Part shown: one piece after another, positions 41,862 through 50,286 of the stretch
Numbering within the stretch: the stretch's first letter is position 1
How the letters are laid out: each line of letters begins with the position of its first letter
Origin: Sporobacter termitidis DSM 10068
GTDB taxonomy: Bacteria > Bacillota > Clostridia > Oscillospirales > Oscillospiraceae
NCBI RefSeq assembly: GCF_900130065.1
Contig: NZ_FQXV01000011.1
Location: 103,432 to 167,431 of the forward strand
Direction of reading: 5' to 3'
Length of the DNA stretch: 64,000 bases
Position numbers and translations under genes: made by a program
Notes under the pieces: model-generated
Database searches by the model: none
Told to the model about the DNA's origin: nothing
The model's input: only the letters and a program-made list of their open reading frames with translations

Positions 41862-43064
41862 TCAGCCCTTCGCCGCGGCGACGAGCGCCTCTATCGTATG
41901 CTTGTCGGCAAAGTCCTGATATGTAGCCTTTGTGATCATGATCCCCCGCACCTTTATGGTGGCGTAGCCGTCGAGCTGCCATTCAGGCCAGAGCGTCTGG
42001 GCCGTGGCCCTGCCCTCCAGGAGCGCCACGACGCCGCAGGCCAGGTCCACGGCGAATTCCGACGAGGAGACGGCGCACGCCGCCACATAGCAGCTGTCCG
42101 TATTCCCGGTTTTCATCTCGTTCATAAAGGCGTCGGCCTGGACGCTGCTGATCAGAATATCATCCGTTTTGCCCAGCGTTTCAGCCGCACGGGCCGCGCC
42201 CTGGGACCAGTCGTCCACAAGGCCGACCACGAACCATTTTTTGATCTCGGGGTGCGCGGAGACGATGGAAGAGGTCATGTCGCTCCCCCCTTGCATGGAA
42301 AAGCCCGCACTCCCCATGGATACCAGATCGCCCAGGAAGTAGTTGTCCTTTGCCCCGGGAAAGGCTTTCAGGAATGTGTCTTTGGCGCCGGGCTCACGCT
42401 CGTTGATGCCGGACACAATGGAGTAATTGAGAACGACCAGGCCAAGCGCCGCGGGGTCGACCGGCTCCTTCCAGTAGTTTTTGTAGTTGTCGATGAGCCA
42501 CTGCGTGGCCGTCGCGCCGTTGTTGTACTGGTCCTGCTGGACGCTCAGCCAGATATTTTTCCCGCTGTCGTCATGAAACGGCGTGGATTCGGCGATAAAT
42601 GCGACCTTCAGCTCCGAGCACACTTCAAAAACGCGCCCGCCCAGCGTGTCGTCAATACCCACGATAAAGCCCTGCACGCCCTGGTCGGCAAGCGTCGTGA
42701 TCTCGTTGATGTAGGCGTCGTGGTCGCCGCTGGCGGAGTAGGGCGTATACTCATAGTTGAGCACCTTGCCGAGCTTTTCAAGCGCGTCGGAAATGGCGGC
42801 GTTCCAGGCCCAGGAAATATCGTTGCACAGGTAAGCGATTCTGAACGGCGCTCTCGAAGAATGGTCGAACCTGTCTGTCAGATAACCGATGGTATCCTCG
42901 GCACCGGCGGAAGGCGATGCGGCGTCTGCGGAAGGCGATGCCTCAGACGCGGAAGGCGAGACGGAGGACGCCGGACTGCCGCTTGTGGTGCTGCAGGCTA
43001 CCAGGAGCGCCGCGATCATGAGGACAGCGAATATGGCGGAGAGAATTTTCCTTGCTGTTTTCAT
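41862..43064 (-). CDS. Substrate-binding lipoprotein, periplasmic-binding-protein type 1 (sugar-like)
   Basis: 400 residues. Lipobox LLVACS (Cys24), a Ser/Ala/Pro spacer (about 25-56), then a type-1 binding fold: APFRIAYLCNDISWAWNAAISDALEKLG, GVQGFIVGIDDTLGGRVFEVCSEL. It resembles ribose/rhamnose-type or autoinducer-binding proteins. No ABC permease or ATPase is adjacent, so it either serves a distant transporter or a signalling role. It is divergent from a PucR-like regulator, which may control it. AGAAGG precedes the ATG. Confidence 0.85.
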   Translation of the reverse strand: MKTARKILSAIFAVLMIAALLVACSTTSGSPASSVSPSASEASPSADAASPSAGAEDTIGYLTDRFDHSSRAPFRIAYLCNDISWAWNAAISDALEKLGKVLNYEYTPYSASGDHDAYINEITTLADQGVQGFIVGIDDTLGGRVFEVCSELKVAFIAESTPFHDDSGKNIWLSVQQDQYNNGATATQWLIDNYKNYWKEPVDPAALGLVVLNYSIVSGINEREPGAKDTFLKAFPGAKDNYFLGDLVSMGSAGFSMQGGSDMTSSIVSAHPEIKKWFVVGLVDDWSQGAARAAETLGKTDDILISSVQADAFMNEMKTGNTDSCYVAACAVSSSEFAVDLACGVVALLEGRATAQTLWPEWQLDGYATIKVRGIMITKATYQDFADKHTIEALVAAAKG

Positions 43065-43436
43065 TTTTTACCTTCTTTCAATTCATTTTTGTGAAATGCC
43101 ACAGAACAGACTTGCCAAACAGGGATTCCCTCGTGCATACTGATGATACTAAGGTAACATATGGGGACTATCAAGTCATCGTATTGATTGATAAAAATAA
43201 AACCCCCGCCGTTGTACGCCGCGTATGATATCCGATGGATTTTCCGCAAAATCCATCCATATTAGAATTTGCAGTACCGATTATTTTCCATTTATAATAC
43301 GCCTGATACGAAGACCGTATATCATGAATTTGGTATTATATATATAAAGTCACCCCGGCAGCTCTCGCTTTTTGATATTTGCTATAAGTACGAAGAGTAT
43401 GAAAAACCAACATTTCGGTCGAACAGGGGGAACTGT
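43065..43436. other. Divergent control region between binding protein and regulator
   Basis: A perfect -10 TATAAT (43293-43298) with TTGCAG 18 bp upstream faces the regulator gene. ATGGATTTT / AAAATCCAT (43235-43256) is a 9-bp perfect inverted repeat that could be an operator. The leader from the -10 to the regulator start is about 135 bp. Confidence 0.5.
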
Positions 43437-44948
43437 ATGAAAATCAACCTGCAGATCATTTATTGCCGGATGCCTCAAAACGCGGCGCTCCACATCGCGA
43501 GCGACAGCCGGGAGTTGCTGAGCGCGCGCCTTTTGACGCCGAAAATATCACGGTTTGACCGCTCCGCCGTCTATATCGGAAAGACGAGCGACATTCTGGC
43601 CCTCCGGCACGGCGCCCTGCCGGAAAATATGATCTGCGTCGGCAAGGGGGACGTCCGGCCCCTGGTGGAAGCCAACATGTATAACGTGATGGTGCTCGAG
43701 GGCGTCAGCGTTATTGAGGCGCACAACCGGGTGCAGGATATTTTCGACTACTACAACCAGATCGATTCAGAGCTTGTGAACGCGGTGCTGCAGGAGAAGG
43801 AGCTGCAGCCTATCCTCGACATCTGCACCCGGTTTTTCGACAATCCCGTCTACATCATCGACGCGGCGCAGAAGCTGATTTCCTGCAGCTCGAACCTCAT
43901 CGACGCCGAGTGGAACAATCTCGCGGCAACAGGCTACGTCGGCGTCGAGGTGGTCAACTCCCTGAAAAAGCTGGACCAGCTGGGCAGGGACGCCCAGCTG
44001 GTGAATCTTGAATCCATACCGCCCTTTCTGAGCGTCATCATTTACGACAAGAGCGAAAAAGTCGGCTCTGTCGGCGTCCGGCAGCTTTACAGCAAGGTCT
44101 CGGAAAACCAGCTGAGCCTCCTCAAATATGTCGCCGAGGTGCTCACCGCGGCCGTCGGGAAGGAAAATTACGCGCGGTACGTCAAGGCCGGCTACATGAG
44201 CCGCTTCATGATCGACATGCTCAAGGACACGGATTTTGAGGTCAGCTTCATCATGCACAGCCTGTCTCAGATCAGCTGGAAAATCGACGACGACTATTAC
44301 ATATTTAAAATCATGCCCGACCCGCAGGACATCACGGGCGGCACCGTCAAATACAGCGGTGAGCTTATGAAGAACATGTTCCCCGGCAGCGTCCTGCTCT
44401 CGGTGGGCGACGTGCTGGCGCTCGTGGTCAACACGCGCCTGTGCCGGGACGCGCTGCCCGAGGCGTTTGTACAGCTGGAGGACTTTCTGGTCAAGCGCAA
44501 TTTCATCTGCGGGGTCAGCATGATGTTCAAGGATTTTTCCCGTCTCTACGAGCAGTACAAGCTGGCCGGCGCCGCCATCGAGCTCGGCGGCATGATCGAC
44601 AGACAGAAAAACCTCTTCCGTTACGAGGACTATATCATGCCCCACATGATCAGCCTCTGCGACGAGACGTTTAACGTGGGGGTGCTCTGCCATGCCTCGG
44701 CACTCAGGCTGCACGAGTACGACAGGCAGACAGGCAACAATTATTTCTACTGCCTCTACGTCTATCTGCTCAACGAGAAAAGCCTGCTCCTCTCGTCCAA
44801 GCAGCTGAATATCCATCGCTCCACGCTCATTTACCGCCTGAACAAAATCTCCGAAATCATCAGCGCCGACCTGAGCGACCAGCACGTGCGGATGCATCTC
44901 ATTTTATCCTACGAGATTCTGCACTTTCTCGATTGCCTGAAGGGGTAA
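43437..44948 (+). CDS. PucR/CdaR-like transcriptional regulator with C-terminal HTH
   Basis: 503 residues. The C-terminal 60 (LLLSSKQLNIHRSTLIYRLNKISEIISADLSDQHVRMHLILSYEIL) is the PucR-type helix-turn-helix. Ahead of it lies a GGDEF-like/purine-catabolism-regulator middle domain without GGDEF residues, and an N-terminal region of unknown sensor type. Such proteins activate catabolic genes in response to a metabolite. ATG at 43437 follows CAGGGGG; an in-frame earlier ATG lacks support. It probably regulates the divergent binding-protein gene. Confidence 0.83.
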   Translation: MKINLQIIYCRMPQNAALHIASDSRELLSARLLTPKISRFDRSAVYIGKTSDILALRHGALPENMICVGKGDVRPLVEANMYNVMVLEGVSVIEAHNRVQDIFDYYNQIDSELVNAVLQEKELQPILDICTRFFDNPVYIIDAAQKLISCSSNLIDAEWNNLAATGYVGVEVVNSLKKLDQLGRDAQLVNLESIPPFLSVIIYDKSEKVGSVGVRQLYSKVSENQLSLLKYVAEVLTAAVGKENYARYVKAGYMSRFMIDMLKDTDFEVSFIMHSLSQISWKIDDDYYIFKIMPDPQDITGGTVKYSGELMKNMFPGSVLLSVGDVLALVVNTRLCRDALPEAFVQLEDFLVKRNFICGVSMMFKDFSRLYEQYKLAGAAIELGGMIDRQKNLFRYEDYIMPHMISLCDETFNVGVLCHASALRLHEYDRQTGNNYFYCLYVYLLNEKSLLLSSKQLNIHRSTLIYRLNKISEIISADLSDQHVRMHLILSYEILHFLDCLKG

Positions 44949-44963
44949 GGCCTTATATAAAAT

Positions 44964-44988
44964 ATCCCCCGCCGGGCAGGCGGGGGAT
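44964..44988 (+). terminator. Terminator of the PucR-like gene
   Basis: ATCCCCCGCC / GGCGGGGGAT with a five-base loop, then CGCATTTATT. Confidence 0.8.
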
Positions 44989-45019
44989 CGCATTTATTGG
45001 AGGGGCGTTCTCTGAAGTA

Positions 45020-45439
45020 CTATGCGGGGGCGCCGGTGCCGAAAAAGCGCTTGATCTCCGTTTCTCCTGTTTCGACCGAATCCGAGCAGTGGATCAGGTT
45101 GTTGACGGTGCTCAGTGCGTAATCGCCGCGGATGGAGCCCGGCTGCGCGTCCTCAAATTTCGTCGCGCCGACGAGATGCCGCATACCGAGGACGGCGTTC
45201 TCCCCCCGGACGATCATCCCGAAAACGGGACCCGACAGCATATGATTCAAAATCAGCGGGAAAAAGGGCTGATCGGCCAGATGGGCGTAATGCTCATACA
45301 GAAACGACGCGGAGAGCTTCATCATTTTGGCGTCGACAATCCTGTAGCCCTTGCGCTCAATCCTTGTGATGATCTCGCCGACGAGGCCCCTTTTCATGCA
45401 GTCGGGTTTCAGCATAATAAAAGTATTCTCTTCTGCCAT
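45020..45439 (-). CDS. ndk: Nucleoside diphosphate kinase
   Basis: 139 residues, normal size. It moves the terminal phosphate between nucleoside triphosphates and diphosphates through phospho-His117 (NLIHCSDSVE). TFIMLKPDCMKRGLVGEI and MIVRGENAVLGMRHLVGAT are typical; one loop differs slightly from the usual NPxxAxPGTIRGDF (here FEDAQPGSIRGDYAL). GGGGGAAA before ATG. Stands alone between terminators. Confidence 0.95.
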   Translation of the reverse strand: MAEENTFIMLKPDCMKRGLVGEIITRIERKGYRIVDAKMMKLSASFLYEHYAHLADQPFFPLILNHMLSGPVFGMIVRGENAVLGMRHLVGATKFEDAQPGSIRGDYALSTVNNLIHCSDSVETGETEIKRFFGTGAPA

Positions 45440-45563
45440 TTTCGATTTCCCCCTTACTCGTTATATTGCCCGGAATACTCCGGTGCGATTATGTCCACAT
45501 CATACCGCTTTGCCGGTGAAATCGCAAGGGAAAGTCGTCAGCCGCCCAAGCCGCGGACGGGAA

Positions 45564-45590
45564 CAAAAAAAAGACCGTTTCCGGTCTTTC
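45564..45590 (-). terminator. Terminator of the Ppx/GppA gene
   Basis: AAAGACCG / CGGTCTTT hairpin; read on the minus strand it runs into eight T. Confidence 0.82.
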
Positions 45591-45605
45591 ATGCTGTCGG
45601 ATGGT

Positions 45606-46526
45606 TTATGGCGCCGGGGACTGCCGCGGGGCGGGAAGCACATGCTCGACGAGATACCCCTCGCGGATGCCGGTGGCGACGACGGAGATAAACTGGCTCT
45701 GGCACATTGTCCCCAGCGTCTGGAGTATGACAATGCCGGGTATTATCGTATGAATCCTGTCGGGCACCAGCTGCTTGAGGCGCCTTGTGATATCCCGCCG
45801 TTCATCGTTATATTTGACAAGTATGCCGGAAAATTTCTCAAACTCGAGGATATCGTTGTCGCCCGGCAGCTCATAGATGTCGTTATAGATTTTACGCGCG
45901 GCGCGGGCGGTGCCGCCAGAGGCGCAGAGGTCAAGGCGCCCGCTGAGATCGAAGAGCTTTGTCCGCTTCAGCTCCCGCCGGAGCTCCTGCTTCATGCTCA
46001 GGATGTTGCTCTTATGCGGCGTGATCCCCTTGACATACTTCAGCGACAGGTTCAGCGAGCCGTACGGCAGGCTGAGCGCCCGCAGGACAGCGCCGTTTTC
46101 AAAGGTGACAAGCTCTGTGCTCCCGCCGCCGATATCCGCAAAAAGGCCCGAGCTCATAGCGGCGGACCGGGACGCCCCGAGATAACCGAGTCTGGCCTCC
46201 TCCTCACCGGAGAGCAGCCGGATCGGCAGGCCCGTACGGGCCTCTATCTCGCCGGTGGCTGCCTGAGAATTGGCGATATTCCGCAGCGACGCGGTGGCAA
46301 AGACGTCAACCTGCCCGATCCCGAAGCTTGACAGCACGTCCTTGAAATTATTCAAAACGTCGCAGGCCTTCTGTATCCCCTTCGGCTGCAGGATATCCGA
46401 TTCCACATAACCGGCCAGGCCCGCCACGGATTTCTTGCTCAGGATAAGCCTTATGTCGCCGTTATCCACCTCATACAGCGTCAGACGGATGGAATTGGCA
46501 CCGATATCAATAATCCCATGTATCAT
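45606..46526 (-). CDS. ppx: Ppx/GppA-family exopolyphosphatase
   Basis: 306 residues, the short form with only the actin-like ATPase domains. Sugar-kinase-fold phosphate motifs IIDIGANSIRLTLYEV and FADIGGGSTELVTFENG, and SGEEEARLGYLG, are intact. It releases phosphate from polyphosphate or the 5' phosphate of pppGpp; which one cannot be decided. ATG at 46526 has GAGGAAG 5-6 bases upstream; an upstream in-frame extension is not needed by the family. Confidence 0.92.
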   Translation of the reverse strand: MIHGIIDIGANSIRLTLYEVDNGDIRLILSKKSVAGLAGYVESDILQPKGIQKACDVLNNFKDVLSSFGIGQVDVFATASLRNIANSQAATGEIEARTGLPIRLLSGEEEARLGYLGASRSAAMSSGLFADIGGGSTELVTFENGAVLRALSLPYGSLNLSLKYVKGITPHKSNILSMKQELRRELKRTKLFDLSGRLDLCASGGTARAARKIYNDIYELPGDNDILEFEKFSGILVKYNDERRDITRRLKQLVPDRIHTIIPGIVILQTLGTMCQSQFISVVATGIREGYLVEHVLPAPRQSPAP

Positions 46527-46629
46527 TATTACTTCCTCGCTGTCATGATAGAGGCGATTTGTTAAATGTGTAATCATGTTTATGTAAAAACTGGCGCGGT
46601 ATAATTCCAAATTTGGCCGGTTTCGTTAA

Positions 46630-46665
46630 AACAAAGAAAAGGGGTAACGTGCTGTCGTTACCCCC
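46630..46665 (-). terminator. Terminator after the small lipoprotein gene
   Basis: GGGGTAACG / CGTTACCCC with a six-base loop; the minus strand continues CTTTTCTTTG. Confidence 0.8.
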
Positions 46666-46676
46666 GTTGTTTTCTT

Positions 46677-47177
46677 TCAGCTGTTTACTGTAACCGCCGA
46701 GACGTCCGAGCCGTTCATCGTCACCGACAGCGTATCTCCGACCTTGATGTCCCCGATCGTACCCGTCTTGCCGGACGCCAGCGTAATGACGGCGGAGTCC
46801 GGCACCGTCAAGGGCAGATTTGTGGTAACGCCCGTTCCTGCCGGGGACGGCGACCCGTTTGTCTGAAAGGAATCGTTCGGAACGTCAATCGTCAGGACGC
46901 TGCCGCTTTTCGCCGTCACCTTGGCGGTAAAAGTTTTTACCGCACCGTTTGACGCGGGTGAAGCGCCTGAGGCTGCCGGTGAAGCGTCCGACGACGGCGA
47001 GGCGCCGGGGGACGGTGTGACGGTCGACGCCGGCGAGGCTGTTGCCGGCAGCGCGCTTACCGAGGCGGTGGGACCCCCTGTGCCGGCCGAGGGGCCGCCG
47101 TTATTCGTCCCGCAGCCGGCGAGCGCCGCGGCAAGCAGAACCGCGGTGAGCAGAACTGCCGGTCTTTTAATGGTCAT
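46677..47177 (-). CDS. Small secreted lipoprotein with Ser/Pro/Ala linker
   Basis: 166 residues. Lipobox LAGC (Cys about 22), a low-complexity Gly/Ser/Pro/Ala spacer (about 25-75), then a small beta domain (KTFTAKVTAKSGSVLTIDVPND..., TIGDIKVGDTLSVTMNGSDVSAVTV) that resembles DUF5666/OB-like repeats in exported proteins. Anchored on the outer face of the membrane. The second ATG (47177) is preferred, 9 bases after GGAGG, over an ATG 6 bases earlier. It follows the SDR gene by 18 bp and shares its transcript. Confidence 0.78.
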   Translation of the reverse strand: MTIKRPAVLLTAVLLAAALAGCGTNNGGPSAGTGGPTASVSALPATASPASTVTPSPGASPSSDASPAASGASPASNGAVKTFTAKVTAKSGSVLTIDVPNDSFQTNGSPSPAGTGVTTNLPLTVPDSAVITLASGKTGTIGDIKVGDTLSVTMNGSDVSAVTVNS

Positions 47178-47195
47178 CTGCATGGTCCTCCGCGT

Positions 47196-48083
47196 TTATG
47201 ATTCCGTGATGGTTCCGCCGTTGACGTGCAGCACCTGGCCGGAGACGTACGCCGAATCGTCACAGGCGAGATAGACGTACGTGGGAGCCAGCTCAAACGG
47301 CTGGGCGGCGCGGCCGATCGGCGCATCCTGGCCGAATTTCTCCACCTCCTGCGGCGAGAAGCTGGACGGGATCAGCGGCGTCCAGACGGGGCCGGGCGCC
47401 ACGGCGTTCACCCGGATGCCGCGTTTGATCAGCGACATGGACAGCGAGCGCGTCATCGAGACGACGGCGCCCTTCGTGGCTGAGTAGTCGATCAGCGTTT
47501 CGTCGCCCTTATAGGCGGTGATGGAGCTCGTATTGATGATGCAGGCCCCCTCCTTCATATTCGGCAGGCAGGCCCTGATCATATAAAAATAGCTGAAGAT
47601 GTTCGTGGCGAAGGTCTCCTGCAGCTGCTGCGCGGTGATGTCCTCGATACTGTTCTGCGGATACTGGACGGCGATGTTGTTGACAAGGACGTCTATTTTT
47701 CCCAGGTCCTTCATCGTCCTTTGCACCGCCTGGGCCGCCGATTGCTCGTCCTTCAGGTCCAGCGCGTACGGAAAGCAGCGCCGCCCGTACTTTTCCACCG
47801 CTTTTTTCGTCGTCATGGCGTCGTCGTTATTGTCCAGATAGACGATGGCCACGTCGGCGCCTTCCTTGGCGAAGGCGATGGCGGCCGCCTGGCCGATGCC
47901 GCTGTCGCCGCCCGTGACGATGGCCACGCGGTCCCGCAGCTTGCCCGAGCCGGAATAGGCGGCGTTATCGGTGATAGGCGCGGGGTTCATCGCCTGCTGC
48001 GCGCCGGGCTGCTTGGGCTGCTTCTGGGCCGGAAAAATCGCCGGCGTCTGGGCGGCCGGCTCTTTGTATGTGATCGTTGGCAT
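47196..48083 (-). CDS. Short-chain dehydrogenase/reductase (YhdF/YdaD-like)
   Basis: 295 residues. The first 45 form a Pro/Gln-rich leader, typical of the general-stress glucose-dehydrogenase-like SDR group in Firmicutes. Then come the NAD(P) motif VTGGDSGIG, NNIA (variant of NNAG), Ser in INTSSITAYKG and the YSATKG catalytic pair. Substrate unknown. CGGAGGGAT before the ATG. Confidence 0.92.
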   Translation of the reverse strand: MPTITYKEPAAQTPAIFPAQKQPKQPGAQQAMNPAPITDNAAYSGSGKLRDRVAIVTGGDSGIGQAAAIAFAKEGADVAIVYLDNNDDAMTTKKAVEKYGRRCFPYALDLKDEQSAAQAVQRTMKDLGKIDVLVNNIAVQYPQNSIEDITAQQLQETFATNIFSYFYMIRACLPNMKEGACIINTSSITAYKGDETLIDYSATKGAVVSMTRSLSMSLIKRGIRVNAVAPGPVWTPLIPSSFSPQEVEKFGQDAPIGRAAQPFELAPTYVYLACDDSAYVSGQVLHVNGGTITES

Positions 48084-48142
48084 AAAGATCCCTCCGTTTC
48101 ATTGTCCCCGTTATTTTTTTCCGTATCGGCTAAAATATGCAA

Positions 48143-48176
48143 AAAGCCTCTGAAGAGCCATGTCTTCAGAGGCTTT
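48143..48176. terminator. Bidirectional terminator after the nucleoside-importer operon
   Basis: AAAGCCTCTGAAGA / TCTTCAGAGGCTTT, 14 bp perfect, six-base loop, A and T runs outside. Confidence 0.9.
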
Positions 48177-48191
48177 GCATTTTAAATTTTG

Positions 48192-49178
48192 CTACCGTTC
48201 TTCTCGGAAGTACGCCAGTCCCAGGCTGGCGGGGGGCTGGTTCTTCCGCCGGCGGCGCATGCTCACCGATACGAGCACGACGATCGTGGCGATATACGGG
48301 AACACCTCGTAGATGGAGGACGGAATAAAGCTCACAGGGAAATAATAGCGCATGACGGACAGGCCCCCGAAGATGAGCGCGCAGAGTATGGCCCGCGAAG
48401 GGTGCCACGTGGCAAAGATGACGAGCGCCACGGAGAGCCAGCCGTAGCCGGCGATGCAGTTGTGCACCCAGACGCCCCCGACGCCGTTGCTGGAATTCAT
48501 GACGATATACAGGCCGCCGAGCCCGGAGATGCCGCCGCCGACGCAGGTGGCCAGATACTTGTAGGCCGTGACGTTGACGCCCGCCGCGTCGGCCGCCGCG
48601 TGCTTTTCGCCCACGGCCCGGAGATTCAGCCCTGTCCTCGTCCGGTAGAGGATGTACGCCATAACAAGAGCCAGCGCGATGCTGAGATAAACCATGAAGT
48701 TATAGGAAAACAGGAGCTTCCCGACGACGGGAATGTTCGCGAGCCCCGGGAATATCCCGTTGTTGAAAGCGCCCTTTGTCACGTCGCCCACGGCCGCGTA
48801 GCCGCCCGCGGAATTCCCGAGGAGCTCGCCGAAGAAGTTGCCGAAGCCGGTGCCGAAGATCGTCAGCGCCAGGCCCGTGACGTTCTGGTTGGCCCTGAGG
48901 GAAATGGTGAGGACGCTGTAGAGGAAGGCGCCGAACGCCGCGCACAAAAACGCGCAGACCAGCGCGATCACAACGGAGACCCAGGCCACCGGATGGGCCG
49001 CAGCCTTTTCGTAGTAGATGGAACCGGCAAGGCCGGCGACGCCGCCCATGAACATCATGCCCTCGACGCCCAGGTTGAGGTTGCCCGACTTTTCGGTCAG
49101 CGTCTCGCCCAGGGTGCCCAAAAGGAGCGGACAGAGGGCCAGGACGGCGGCGACGAGAAAGTTTAAAACATCAGTCAT
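48192..49178 (-). CDS. Nucleoside ABC transporter permease 2 (BMP-type system)
   Basis: 328 residues, about nine membrane helices, with GETLTEKSGNLNLGVEGMMFMGGVAGLAGS and LRAVGEKHAAADAAGVNVTAYKYLATCVGG, the hallmarks of the second permease of purine-nucleoside importers. Its first 8 bases overlap the end of permease 1. Last gene of the ABC operon before a strong terminator. Confidence 0.9.
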   Translation of the reverse strand: MTDVLNFLVAAVLALCPLLLGTLGETLTEKSGNLNLGVEGMMFMGGVAGLAGSIYYEKAAAHPVAWVSVVIALVCAFLCAAFGAFLYSVLTISLRANQNVTGLALTIFGTGFGNFFGELLGNSAGGYAAVGDVTKGAFNNGIFPGLANIPVVGKLLFSYNFMVYLSIALALVMAYILYRTRTGLNLRAVGEKHAAADAAGVNVTAYKYLATCVGGGISGLGGLYIVMNSSNGVGGVWVHNCIAGYGWLSVALVIFATWHPSRAILCALIFGGLSVMRYYFPVSFIPSSIYEVFPYIATIVVLVSVSMRRRRKNQPPASLGLAYFREER

Positions 49179-50286
49179 TGGGGACCACCTCGATTCTCCG
49201 CCGCGTGCGGAAGATCAGCCGGTATTTGATAAAGAATTCGCACCCCAGCATGAAAAACAAAATCATCCCGATGAGGACGTCGGAGGCCGACGCAGGAATC
49301 TTGAAATTCGTCTGGATGGTGTTGGCGCCCTTGGTCAGGACAGCCAGGAAGACCGTAATAATAATCATGGCGAAGGGGTTGAGCCCGCCAAGCCACGCCA
49401 CGGTGATCGCCGTGAAGCCGTAGCCGCCGGAGGAGGTGTCGCTGAGCGTATAGGCCGAGCCGGCCACGATGAGGCAGCCGACGAGACCGGCGATGGCGCC
49501 GGAGATGACGATCGTCCGAATGATGACCTTTGGCACGTTCATGCCGATATATTTCGATGTGCGCACGCTTTCCCCGACGACGGCGATCTCGTAGCCCTGC
49601 TTTGAATAGCGCATGTAAATGAACATCAGGACGGCCAGCGCCAGGACGATGATCCACCCGATGTTGACGCCGAAGACGCTGGGGAGCCTGGCGGCATCGT
49701 CGAACATAGCGATTTTCGGAAAGCCGCCGCTGGCCGGATTCTTCCAGGGGCCCATGCGGAGATACTTGACGATGCCGATAATGATATAGTTGAGCATGAG
49801 CGTGAACAGCGTTTCGTTTGTGCCCCACTTTGCCTTGAAGAAGGCGGGGATAAAGCCCCAGATGCCGCCGGCCACCACGGAGGCGGCGAACATGACGAGG
49901 ATCAGGACCGGCCGGGACATATTGCCGTGCTGGAAAAGCGCGAAATACGACGCGGCCAAGGCGCCGGCCATGATCTGGCCCTCCGTGCCGATATTCCAGA
50001 ACTTCATCTTAAAGGCGGGGGCGATGGAGATCGCCGCGCCCAAAAGCGGGATGGCGATTTTCGCCGTGGCGATGAGCGCCGTCTTTGTGGCCAGGGAGCC
50101 GGTGACCATATCGCGGTAAACGGCGAAGGGATTATGCCCGAGGGCCAGGATCAGAAGCCCGCCGGCGAGAAGCGACAGCAGTATGGCCGCGAGCCGGATG
50201 CCCCACGCCTTGACCCGGGAAATATCGTCCCGCTTCACGATGCGGGCAAAGGGTTCCTTTCTGTCGCGGATGGATGTCTCGTTCAC
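49171..50286 (-). CDS. Nucleoside ABC transporter permease 1 (BMP-type system)
   Basis: 371 residues from a GTG at 50286 that overlaps the ATPase stop (GTGA) and has AAGGAGGAGG upstream. Membrane helices start at about 28; FWNIGTEGQIMAGALAASYFAL and VGESVRTSKYIGMNVPKVIIRTIVISGAIAGLVGC are typical of the first permease of nucleoside (BMP-dependent) importers. A longer upstream frame shown by the same reading frame is inside the ATPase gene and not used. Confidence 0.9.
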   Translation of the reverse strand: MNETSIRDRKEPFARIVKRDDISRVKAWGIRLAAILLSLLAGGLLILALGHNPFAVYRDMVTGSLATKTALIATAKIAIPLLGAAISIAPAFKMKFWNIGTEGQIMAGALAASYFALFQHGNMSRPVLILVMFAASVVAGGIWGFIPAFFKAKWGTNETLFTLMLNYIIIGIVKYLRMGPWKNPASGGFPKIAMFDDAARLPSVFGVNIGWIIVLALAVLMFIYMRYSKQGYEIAVVGESVRTSKYIGMNVPKVIIRTIVISGAIAGLVGCLIVAGSAYTLSDTSSGGYGFTAITVAWLGGLNPFAMIIITVFLAVLTKGANTIQTNFKIPASASDVLIGMILFFMLGCEFFIKYRLIFRTRRRIEVVPND

